The notes under the pieces are model-generated. The model made no database searches, was not told where the DNA came from, and worked only from the letters and a program-made list of their open reading frames with translations. A DNA stretch of 21,875 bases from Desulfobacteraceae bacterium UBA5852 (lineage in GTDB: Bacteria; Desulfobacterota; Desulfobacteria; Desulfobacterales; UBA5852): positions 36,922 to 58,796 of the forward strand of contig DJGG01000141.1 in assembly GCA_002432195.1 (NCBI GenBank), read 5' to 3'. Each line of letters begins with the position of its first letter. Within the stretch, counting starts at the first letter, position 1. Shown one piece after another: positions 15,986 through 21,875 of the stretch. Both the position numbers and the translations under genes were made by a program.

Positions 15986-17116
15986 ATGGAACTGGAGGCA
16001 ATGGAAACCCCCTGCCTGGTTTTGGACAGGGGGAAGCTGGACCGCAATATCGCCGCCATGGCCCGTCGCCTCGCCGACCGCGGTGTGACCCTGCGTCCCC
16101 ATGGCAAGACCGCCAAGAGCATCGACGTGCTCCGCCGGGCCCTGGAGCCCGGCCAGGGCATCACCGTGTCAACCCTCAAGGAGGCGGACTATTTCTTCGC
16201 CCATGGCATCACCGATCTCCTTTACGCCGTGGGCATCGCTCCGGTCAAACTCGACCACGCGGCAGATCTCATCCGCCGCGGGGCCCGCTTGACCCTGCTC
16301 CTGGATTCCGTGGAACAGGCGCAGGCCGCCTCCGTCAAGGGCCGTGAACATTCCGTGGTCTTCCCCCTGCTGATCGAAATCGACAGCGACGGGGAACGTT
16401 CCGGCCTGCTCCCCACGGACCCGCGCCTGGTGACGGTCGGGCAGGCGCTGCAGCGCCTGGAGGGCGTGTCTCTGCGGGGGGTCCTGACCCATGCCGGAGG
16501 AGCTTATGCCTGCGACAGCATCGAGGCCATCCGGGCCATGTCCCTCCGGGAACGGCAGGCCGCCGTAACCGCAGCGGAAGCCTTGCGCGCCGCGGGCCTG
16601 CCCTGCCCGGTGGTGAGCATCGGATCCTCCCCCACGGCTCGTTTCGCCGCGGATCTCACGGGGGTAACCGAGGTCCGGGCCGGAGTCTACATGTTCCACG
16701 ACCTGGTGATGGCCGGCCTGGGGGTATGCGCGGTGGAAGAAATCGCCCTCTCCGTGCTGGCCTCGGTCATCGGCCACCAACCGTCCAAGGGTTGGGTCAT
16801 CGTGGATGCGGGATGGATGGCCCTGTCCCGCGACCGCGGCCTGGCCGACCCCCAGCGGGACGAGGGCTACGGCCTGGTCTGCGGTCTGGACGGCGCGCCG
16901 GTGGGCGACCTGATCGTGCGCAGCGTCACCCAGGAGCACGGCGTCATTGCCCGTCGCGGGGGCCTCCCCCTCCGTCCCGAGGCTTTCCCCGTCGGCGGGG
17001 CTGTTCGCATCCTGCCCCAGCATGCCTGCGCCACCGCGGCCATGCACGATCGCTATGTGGTGGTGGACGGTTCCAGCGCGGTGCTGGGCACCTGGGGGCG
17101 CATCAACGGTTGGTAG
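15986..17116 (+). CDS. D-threonine aldolase / D-serine dehydratase-like PLP enzyme
   Basis: A 376-aa fold-type III PLP enzyme of the DSD1/D-threonine aldolase family, acting on D-beta-hydroxy amino acids in the cytoplasm. The PLP lysine is K41 in RPHGKTAK. The alanine-racemase-like barrel contains HAGGAY and SIGSSPTARF (phosphate-binding type). The C-terminal domain carries the metal pair H346 and C348 in LPQHACATA, with QEHG upstream, as in D-serine dehydratase and D-threonine aldolase. Aldolase versus dehydratase activity cannot be decided from sequence. AGAGGAGAGG lies just before the ATG. No D-amino-acid transporter or regulator is adjacent. It is convergent with nrdG, 64 bp apart. Confidence 0.85.
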   Translation: MELEAMETPCLVLDRGKLDRNIAAMARRLADRGVTLRPHGKTAKSIDVLRRALEPGQGITVSTLKEADYFFAHGITDLLYAVGIAPVKLDHAADLIRRGARLTLLLDSVEQAQAASVKGREHSVVFPLLIEIDSDGERSGLLPTDPRLVTVGQALQRLEGVSLRGVLTHAGGAYACDSIEAIRAMSLRERQAAVTAAEALRAAGLPCPVVSIGSSPTARFAADLTGVTEVRAGVYMFHDLVMAGLGVCAVEEIALSVLASVIGHQPSKGWVIVDAGWMALSRDRGLADPQRDEGYGLVCGLDGAPVGDLIVRSVTQEHGVIARRGGLPLRPEAFPVGGAVRILPQHACATAAMHDRYVVVDGSSAVLGTWGRINGW

Positions 17117-17180
17117 CACGGCGGCGCTGGTGTTGCGCAAACCCCGCGGCGATCGGGGCGGGCGGGAGAAAAGCGGCGCT

Positions 17181-17894
17181 TCAGCGCAGCAGGCAGCGGG
17201 TGACGACCGGCGCCAGAATGGCCTCAAAGCGCCGTATCTGGGTTTCGTCACAGGCAGCGTAGGTGCCGGGCGCGCTGAAGGCCTCGGGCCGCAAGAGCGG
17301 ACCGGAACCCCGGAAGCGCTGCAGGGCGTACCGGCGCGCACCTTGCACCAGACGGGCCAGGCGCCGCATGACCTGCTCGTCCACCAGGGGCCGCACACAG
17401 GTGGTGCGAAACTCGTAGTCCACCCCGGAGGCCATGACCAGTTCCAGGCTGCGCCGCACCAGTTCCGGGTCACCTCCCGGCCAAAGGCTCGCATAGGTCT
17501 CGGGAAGGGTTTTCAGATCCATGGCGACGTAGTCCAACAGACCGGCGTGAAACAATTGGGCCAGCACTTCCGGCCGGCTGCCGTTGGTGTCCAGCTTGAT
17601 CCGGTACCCCAGGGAGCGCAACCGTGCGCAAAAGTCGGCGATGCCGGGCTGGAGCAGGGGTTCGCCGCCGGAAACCACCACGCCGGCCAACAAGCCGCGC
17701 CGGCGCTCCAGGAAATTCCACAGGCGATCGCTTGCCACCAGCGGCGCGTCGTCGCCCTCCACCATTCGGGGATTGTGACAGAAGGGGCAGCGGAAATTGC
17801 AGCCCCGGGTAAAAACGACGCAGGCCACGGTCCCCGGGAAATCGATGAGGCTGTGGGGCTGCAACCCGCCGAGGACTATCTGTGATGCCGGCAC
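17181..17894 (-). CDS. nrdG: Anaerobic ribonucleotide reductase activating protein (radical SAM)
   Basis: Radical-SAM activase that installs the glycyl radical on NrdD. With the start used here (237 aa), the 4Fe-4S motif is C32-x3-C36-x2-C39 in RGCNFRCPFCHN. GGLQPHSLIDFPGTVACVVF before it and VVSGGEPLLQP and KLDTNGSRPE after it are typical of this activase group. It directly follows nrdD with almost no gap. Start choice is open: the GTG at 17894 follows the nrdD stop with GAGGG in front and gives the usual family N-terminus. ATG at 17927 or GTG at 17963 would overlap nrdD and add basic residues. Co-transcription with nrdD from the NrdR-controlled promoter is expected. Confidence 0.9.
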   Translation of the reverse strand: MPASQIVLGGLQPHSLIDFPGTVACVVFTRGCNFRCPFCHNPRMVEGDDAPLVASDRLWNFLERRRGLLAGVVVSGGEPLLQPGIADFCARLRSLGYRIKLDTNGSRPEVLAQLFHAGLLDYVAMDLKTLPETYASLWPGGDPELVRRSLELVMASGVDYEFRTTCVRPLVDEQVMRRLARLVQGARRYALQRFRGSGPLLRPEAFSAPGTYAACDETQIRRFEAILAPVVTRCLLR

Positions 17895-17901
17895 CGCGCC
17901 C

Positions 17902-20094
17902 TCAGGAAGTCCGCGCGCGCGGCGCATGGGCCGGAATTTTCGCCTCCGGCTCCTGGGGTTCACCTTCCCGGCCGAGGGGGTGCACCGGCCGCTCAGCCAT
18001 GGAGGCCTCCCAGGTGATCGTGCGCCGGAGCCTGAATTCGGCCTGCTTGCCGTCGTTCCACTGCTTGAGCGGCCGCAGGTAGCCCACGATGCGGGAATAG
18101 ACCTCCGTCTCCTGGCGGCATTCGGGGCATTCCGGTTGCTCCCCGCGCAAATACCCGTGCGCGGGGCAGACGCTGAAGGTGGGCGTCAGGGTGAAATACG
18201 GCAGCTTGAAGGCATGGGCCACCTTCCAGACCAAGGCCTTGACGGCGGCCGTGTCGTCCACCATCTCCCCCAGGAAGAGATGCTGAACCGTCCCCCCCGT
18301 GTACTTGGCCTGCAGCTCGTCCTGGAGCATGAGAGTTTCGAAGAGATCGTCGGTGTAGTCCACGGGAAGTTGCGTGGAGTTGGTGTAATAGGGGGCGGCA
18401 CCGGAGGCCACCGCATCCTCGTTGGCGCAGCGGATGCCGGGGAAGCGCTCCTTGTCCAGGAGACTCAGCCGATAGGAGGTCCCCTCGGCCGGCGTGGCCT
18501 CCAGGTTGAAGAGATCTCCGGTGGCCTCCTGGACCTCGCCGATGAGGTCCCGCAGATAGTCCATGGTCCGGAGGGCGAAGGCGCGCCCTTCGGGACTGCC
18601 GATGTCCGTGCCCAGGAAGTTCAGGCAGGCCTCGTTCATGCCCACGATCCCGATGGTGGAAAAGTGGTTCTTCCAGTAGGCGCCGGCGCCGGCCTTAACC
18701 TCTCGAAGATAGTACTTGGAGTAAGGGTAGAGGTTCTTGTCGGTGAAGTTCTCCAGCACCTTGCGTTTGATCACCAGGCTGTCCCGGGCCAGAAGAACCA
18801 AGCGGCGCAGGTGGTTGCGAAAGTCTTCTTCGTCACTGGCCCGATACCCCAGGCGCGGAAGGTTGACGGTGACCACTCCGATGGAGCCGGTCAGGGGATT
18901 GGCGCCGAACAGCCCCCCGCCGCGCTTGAGCAGCTCGCGATTGTCCAGGCGCAGGCGGCAGCACATGGACCGGGCGTCATCGGGGGACATGTCCGAGTTG
19001 ACGAAGTTGGAAAAATAAGGAATCCCGTACTTGCCGGTCATGCGCCAGAGAGGCTCCAGCCCGGGGCGTGCCCAATCGAAATCAGCGGTGATGTTGTACG
19101 TGGGGATCGGGAAGGTGAAAACACGGCCGCGCGCGTCGCCCTCCATCATCACTTCGGCGAAGGCCCGGTTGATCATATCCATTTCCGCCTGGAATCCGCT
19201 GTAGGTCTCCTGCTGGTACGCGCCCCCCACGATCACCGGGTGATCCTTGAGAATGGCCGGGACCTGGAGGTCGAGGGTGATGTTGGTGAAGGGTGTCTGG
19301 AAGCCCACGCGGGTGGGAATGTTGATGTTGAAGACGAACTCCTGGAGCGCCTGCCGCACATCGTCGGCCCCTAGGCCGTCGAAGCGCACGAAGGGGGCCA
19401 GCAGCGTGTCGAAGTTGGCGATGGCCTGGGCTCCGGCCGCCTCCCCCTGGAGGGTGTAGAAAAAATTGACGATCTGCCCCAGGGCCGACCGGAGGTGCCG
19501 CGGCGGACCGCTTTCCACCTTGCCCTCCACGCCCCGGAAGCCCTGCAGGAGCAGATCCTTGAGATCCCAGCCCACGCAGTAGACCGACAGCAGGCTGAGA
19601 TCGTGGATGTGGAAGTCGCCCTCCCGGTGGGCCCGCCGGATCTCCGGGGGGTAGATCCGGTGCAACCAGTACTCGGTGGTCACATCCGAGGAGATGTAGT
19701 TGTTGAGCCCCTGCAGGGAATAGCACATATTGCTGTTTTCTTTTATCTTCCAATCGAGCTTCTGAATATAGTGCTCCACCAGGTCCACGTTGGTGCGGGT
19801 GGCCAGATTGCGAATCTGGGCGTGCTGCTCGCGGTAGATGATGTAAGCCTTGGCCGTGCGGTAGTAAGGCGAGTCCAGCAGCACCCGCTCCACGATGTCC
19901 TGAATGTCCTCCACCGAGGGCGGCGGCGGGAGCCGCATCTCGTGGGCCAGGGTGAGCACCCGCAGCGTCAGCTTGCGCGCGTCACGGGCAGTGAATTCTT
20001 CCGTGGCCTCACCGGCCTTGGCGAGGGCGGCGGTAATTTTGGAAGAGTCGAAATCGACCACACGTCCGTCGCGTTTGCGGATCAGTTCGAACAC
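17902..20094 (-). CDS. nrdD: Anaerobic (class III) ribonucleoside-triphosphate reductase
   Basis: Oxygen-sensitive glycyl-radical enzyme making dNTPs from NTPs without oxygen. With the start used, 730 aa. An N-terminal ATP-cone (FELIRKRDGRVVDFDSSKI, about 2-90) gives allosteric control. The catalytic barrel holds MCCRLRLDNREL, GSIGVVTVNLPRLGY and NEACLNFLGTDIG. The C-terminal zinc region has C-P-A-H-G-Y and C-P-E-C, and the glycyl-radical segment is RIVGYLRPLKQWNDGKQAEF. A charged tail of about 35 residues follows. GTG at 20094 is supported by GAGG 5 nt upstream; frames starting at 20100 or 20190 are possible but add a Gly/Pro-rich leader. nrdG follows directly. Regulation by NrdR is indicated by the promoter region. 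Confidence 0.93.
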   Translation of the reverse strand: MFELIRKRDGRVVDFDSSKITAALAKAGEATEEFTARDARKLTLRVLTLAHEMRLPPPPSVEDIQDIVERVLLDSPYYRTAKAYIIYREQHAQIRNLATRTNVDLVEHYIQKLDWKIKENSNMCYSLQGLNNYISSDVTTEYWLHRIYPPEIRRAHREGDFHIHDLSLLSVYCVGWDLKDLLLQGFRGVEGKVESGPPRHLRSALGQIVNFFYTLQGEAAGAQAIANFDTLLAPFVRFDGLGADDVRQALQEFVFNINIPTRVGFQTPFTNITLDLQVPAILKDHPVIVGGAYQQETYSGFQAEMDMINRAFAEVMMEGDARGRVFTFPIPTYNITADFDWARPGLEPLWRMTGKYGIPYFSNFVNSDMSPDDARSMCCRLRLDNRELLKRGGGLFGANPLTGSIGVVTVNLPRLGYRASDEEDFRNHLRRLVLLARDSLVIKRKVLENFTDKNLYPYSKYYLREVKAGAGAYWKNHFSTIGIVGMNEACLNFLGTDIGSPEGRAFALRTMDYLRDLIGEVQEATGDLFNLEATPAEGTSYRLSLLDKERFPGIRCANEDAVASGAAPYYTNSTQLPVDYTDDLFETLMLQDELQAKYTGGTVQHLFLGEMVDDTAAVKALVWKVAHAFKLPYFTLTPTFSVCPAHGYLRGEQPECPECRQETEVYSRIVGYLRPLKQWNDGKQAEFRLRRTITWEASMAERPVHPLGREGEPQEPEAKIPAHAPRARTS

Positions 20095-20297
20095 GGGCAC
20101 CTCATTGGATAAAACGGGTTTTCGGTAAGGGCTCTGGAGACTTGACGGCCCACCGCCGCCCGCCGGACTGGCCAGGAGACCGTCGGCCACCGGCGGCCGG
20201 GGTGGCGGCCCGGACTGGCGATCGGGAACGGATCAGTGAACCGGGCAACGCTTGAGGGGGTGATCCAGGCTGGCCTGGACGGTCTCACCCGTCAAAT
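20095..20297 (-). promoter_or_regulatory. Long structured nrdD leader
   Basis: If transcription starts near 20297, the leader is about 200 nt. Its first bases form two adjacent hairpins: GACGG/CCGTC with a 6-nt loop (20278-20293) and CCAGG/CCTGG with a 4-nt loop (20265-20278). I recognise no known riboswitch in it. Confidence 0.4.
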
Positions 20298-20303
20298 GAG
20301 CGG

Positions 20304-20333
20304 CTTCTAGCACAACATCTTGTGTGCTGTCAA
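20304..20333 (-). promoter_or_regulatory. Sigma70-type promoter of nrdD-nrdG
   Basis: On the minus strand TTGACA (20333-20328, 6 of 6), an 18-bp spacer, and TAGAAG (20309-20304, 4 of 6). It sits in an A/T-rich island within GC-rich DNA. The spacer is almost exactly filled by an NrdR-box-like sequence. Confidence 0.65.
20310..20325. promoter_or_regulatory. NrdR box 1 (operator)
   Basis: GCACAACATCTTGTGT matches the published 16-bp NrdR consensus acaCwAtATaTwGtgt at 13 of 16 positions, including the outer CA/TGTG arms. It lies between the -35 and -10 of the nrdD promoter, where binding would block RNA polymerase. Confidence 0.75.
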
Positions 20334-20340
20334 CATTTAA

Positions 20341-20356
20341 CATCAACATATGGAAT
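20341..20356. promoter_or_regulatory. NrdR box 2 (weaker operator)
   Basis: CATCAACATATGGAAT matches the NrdR consensus at 9 of 16 positions, mostly in the core. Its centre is exactly 31 bp (16-bp box plus 15-bp linker) from box 1, the spacing known for paired NrdR boxes on one face of the helix. Confidence 0.5.
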
Positions 20357-20375
20357 CGGATGGGAGGAGACGCGC

Positions 20376-21278
20376 TCAGGGCGTGGCCCAGATGTAATCG
20401 GCATCGCGGCCCTCGGCCCGGGTGCCCACCGGCGCCAGGTAAACCGTCCGGAAATCCAGGCCGTTGCGGCGCAAGGCCCGGTTGGGTATGCCGAACTTGC
20501 GCACGATATGCCCGTTGCCGCACAAAACCACCATGGACCTGCTGCCAATCTTGCGGGCAATGGCGTCCGCCATGGTGTCTTCCCAGGTGCACTGGGCCTC
20601 GTAGAAATGCTCGAATTTTACGGGTCGCGGAAAGGGATGCTGCCGAAATGTGGGTTCCACATGCGCCCGATGCTCCGCATCGCCGAGATCGATGCTGTCG
20701 GGCAGCAGGCGCCGCTCCTCGGGCAGGAGGCTGGCCAGCCCCCCCGCAGCGATCTTGGGGGGCAGGTGGAAGGGCGCGTTCAGACCCACCATCGGCAGGC
20801 CCAGCTCCCGAACGGCCTCGAACACCGGCGCGTAGAGGTCGAAATCGAATTGCCACCCGACGCAGCGCGCGTACCAATGGGAAGCGGCCACAAACGCCGC
20901 CCCCTCCAGGGTTCCGGCGCTCCAGCGGGCCAGGACCGGGTCGTAGCGGTGATCGAACATCTCCAGTCCCACCATCAGATCGGGGTGGCGCCGCGCCAGC
21001 TCACGGATCAGACGGGCCTGGATGGCGTGGTGCTCCGGATTGGTGTGGATCTCCCCCACATAGACGACCCGCGCCGTGGCCAGGTCTTTCACCAACGCTT
21101 CCCAGGTCAGGGGACGGCCGTTCGCGCCGGCCAGGATCGTGCCGGAGGCATGGCGGGCCTGCGTGTCGGTCATCGTCAGCATGGCCGGCCGCACCGCGCA
21201 CCCCGGAATTGCCGCCAGCCAGAACATCGCCACCAGCACAACCAGACCGCGTGTGCCGCCCCGGGGACCAGCAACCAT
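20376..21278 (-). CDS. ChaN family haem-binding-type lipoprotein
   Basis: A 300-aa exported protein of the ChaN (DUF399) family, of which Campylobacter ChaN binds haem at the outer membrane. A signal sequence (RGG...RG, hydrophobic core, residues about 11-26) ends in IPGC with lipid-attachment Cys27; the Pro at -2 is unusual for a lipobox. The ChaN core begins VVYVGEIHTNPEHHAIQ, with VGLEMFDHRYDPVL, VGLNAPFH and the C-terminal VVLCGNGHIVRKFGIPNRA, all typical. The mature protein likely sits on the periplasmic face of the outer membrane; a role in haem or iron handling is inferred from the family. ATG at 21278 has AAGGAGGT about 9 nt upstream. It lies upstream of nrdD on the same strand, but the NrdR promoter separates them. 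Confidence 0.85.
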   Translation of the reverse strand: MVAGPRGGTRGLVVLVAMFWLAAIPGCAVRPAMLTMTDTQARHASGTILAGANGRPLTWEALVKDLATARVVYVGEIHTNPEHHAIQARLIRELARRHPDLMVGLEMFDHRYDPVLARWSAGTLEGAAFVAASHWYARCVGWQFDFDLYAPVFEAVRELGLPMVGLNAPFHLPPKIAAGGLASLLPEERRLLPDSIDLGDAEHRAHVEPTFRQHPFPRPVKFEHFYEAQCTWEDTMADAIARKIGSRSMVVLCGNGHIVRKFGIPNRALRRNGLDFRTVYLAPVGTRAEGRDADYIWATP

Positions 21279-21342
21279 GATGACCTTACCTCCTTGGCCG
21301 AACTTGCTTTTGGCTTCGGTTTATGGCATGGGCGCAGGATGT

Positions 21343-21370
21343 GGGGAGCGCATGCCTGATCGCGCTCCCC
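21343..21370. promoter_or_regulatory. 9-bp inverted repeat in divergent promoter region
   Basis: GGGGAGCGC (21343-21351) and GCGCTCCCC (21362-21370) with a 10-bp centre, midway between the divergent ChaN and small membrane protein genes. Its size suits a dimeric regulator site or a leader hairpin. Confidence 0.4.
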
Positions 21371-21393
21371 GATCAAACCGACCCCATCCGCAT

Positions 21394-21416
21394 CCGGCAC
21401 CCCCACGGGGTGCCGG
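21394..21416 (+). promoter_or_regulatory. 10-bp leader hairpin before the small membrane protein
   Basis: CCGGCACCCC/GGGGTGCCGG with a CAC loop. It ends right at the ribosome binding site (GAAGGTGG, about 21417-21424), so it could affect translation of the gene at 21432. Confidence 0.45.
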
Positions 21417-21431
21417 GAAGGTGGCTGCGCC

Positions 21432-21698
21432 ATGAACGACGACCGCGTCCCGGTGTTCCGACGGATCATTGTTCCCTGGTACGACTCCGATCGCACCTGC
21501 CTGATCACGGCGGCCGTCATGCTCCTGGTGATGGGTTTCGCGGCCTGCGGCTTGTCGGTGGCCCTGGAGTCCCCGGCATGGCTGCGTTACGCCTGGCTGC
21601 CGGCTCTGCTCCTGCTGATGGCCCTGGGGGTCGCCGCCTCCCTGCTGCGCCGGTTGATCCGGCGATATCTGGCCCGCGCCGCCCGCCACACATTTTAG
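21432..21698 (+). CDS. Small two-TM membrane protein, unrecognised
   Basis: An 88-aa protein with two membrane helices (about 22-44 and 51-71), a polar N-terminus (RVPVFRRIIVPWYDSD) and a strongly basic C-terminal tail (LLRRLIRRYLARAARH). The basic tail suggests both ends face the cytoplasm. GGAAGGTGG stands 7 nt before the ATG. It is divergent from the ChaN lipoprotein gene with 153 bp between. I do not recognise the family. Confidence 0.7.
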   Translation: MNDDRVPVFRRIIVPWYDSDRTCLITAAVMLLVMGFAACGLSVALESPAWLRYAWLPALLLLMALGVAASLLRRLIRRYLARAARHTF

Positions 21699-21767
21699 TC
21701 GATCCCCCATGGTTCCCGGTGCCTGGCCGGCAGGCGTCGGCGAGCCCACTATAACGTCAAGCGCGTG

Positions 21768-21785
21768 CCGGACACAACCGTCCGG
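21768..21785. other. Small inverted repeat downstream of the two-TM gene
   Basis: CCGGAC/GTCCGG with a 6-nt loop, followed by CTAAAAA rather than a T-run on the plus strand. No gene is visible from 21699 to the end of the window. Confidence 0.3.
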
Positions 21786-21863
21786 GCCTAAAAACGCCGC
21801 CGTCTCGAGTAGGCATCGGTCATCGACGGCCATTGAATGTATGCCCAGGATCGCCTAACAGCC

Positions 21864-21872
21864 TGTGGATAA
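21864..21872 (-). promoter_or_regulatory. Consensus DnaA box
   Basis: TGTGGATAA is the complement of the DnaA box TTATCCACA, a perfect 9-bp match at the window edge. It is the only copy I see, so it is not evidence of an origin on its own. Confidence 0.35.
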
Positions 21873-21875
21873 ACA

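Noticed and set aside
20095..20297. Cobalamin or other known riboswitch in the nrdD leader
   Set aside because: Stem-loops are present but I could not find the conserved core of a cobalamin riboswitch or any other class I know.
20233..20343. A possible 36-aa leader peptide upstream of nrdD
   Set aside because: Its start would lie upstream of the inferred transcription start, there is no ribosome binding site, and the first codons are promoter and NrdR-box DNA.
20328..20349. FNR site before nrdD
   Set aside because: TTGAT is present on the minus strand, but the partner half-site 4 bp away does not match ATCAA.
21699..21875. Replication origin
   Set aside because: Only one DnaA box is seen, with no dnaA, dnaN or gidA gene and no AT-rich unwinding region within view.

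Overview
The window is GC-rich (roughly two-thirds G+C by eye). It carries single-copy Proteobacteria-type genes: a DUF748/AsmA-like protein, DedA, PilZ, cytochrome c' with a b561-type cytochrome b, a ChaN lipoprotein and class III ribonucleotide reductase. This suggests a Gram-negative bacterium of the Pseudomonadota, or a former-Deltaproteobacteria relative, able to live without oxygen at least part of the time. I cannot place it more finely. I see no phage, IS, CRISPR, tRNA or rRNA. It looks like ordinary chromosome made of short operons.

Layout. (1) 2-1036: 3' part of a CbiO/NikO-type ABC ATPase with a long His-rich tail, the end of a nickel/cobalt ECF transporter operon that lies mostly outside the window. 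(2) 1258-4722 (-): a very large DUF748 envelope protein. (3) 5073-8246 (+): a PAS protein with a decayed GGDEF domain, an AI-2E-family permease overlapping it by ATGA, then a MASE3 membrane sensor ending in a four-Cys module. A short relic resembling a Na+/Ca2+-exchanger motif lies between the last two. (4) 8256-9125 (-): a PhzF-like isomerase. (5) 9489-12938 (+): a PilZ-TM-coiled coil-LysM protein, an M19 dipeptidase and a YcaQ/AlkX-type DNA glycosylase. (6) 13096-15123: DedA, then a secreted cytochrome c' convergent with a cytochrome b561. (7) 15427-17116 (+): a DUF6713 membrane protein and a D-threonine aldolase/D-serine dehydratase-like PLP enzyme with a strong hairpin before it. (8) 17181-20094 (-): nrdD-nrdG, with a promoter whose spacer is covered by a near-consensus NrdR box; a weaker second box lies exactly 31 bp upstream. 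(9) 20376-21698: divergent ChaN lipoprotein and a small two-TM protein.

The most informative points are the NrdR-box/promoter arrangement upstream of nrdD, the PilZ-to-LysM transenvelope fusion, the two enzyme-free or enzyme-dead signalling proteins (PAS-GDAQF and MASE3-4Cys) flanking a permease, the 28-histidine tail on the ABC ATPase, and the exchanger-like relic at 7061-7108. Start codons were re-chosen for most genes from ribosome binding sites and family N-termini.
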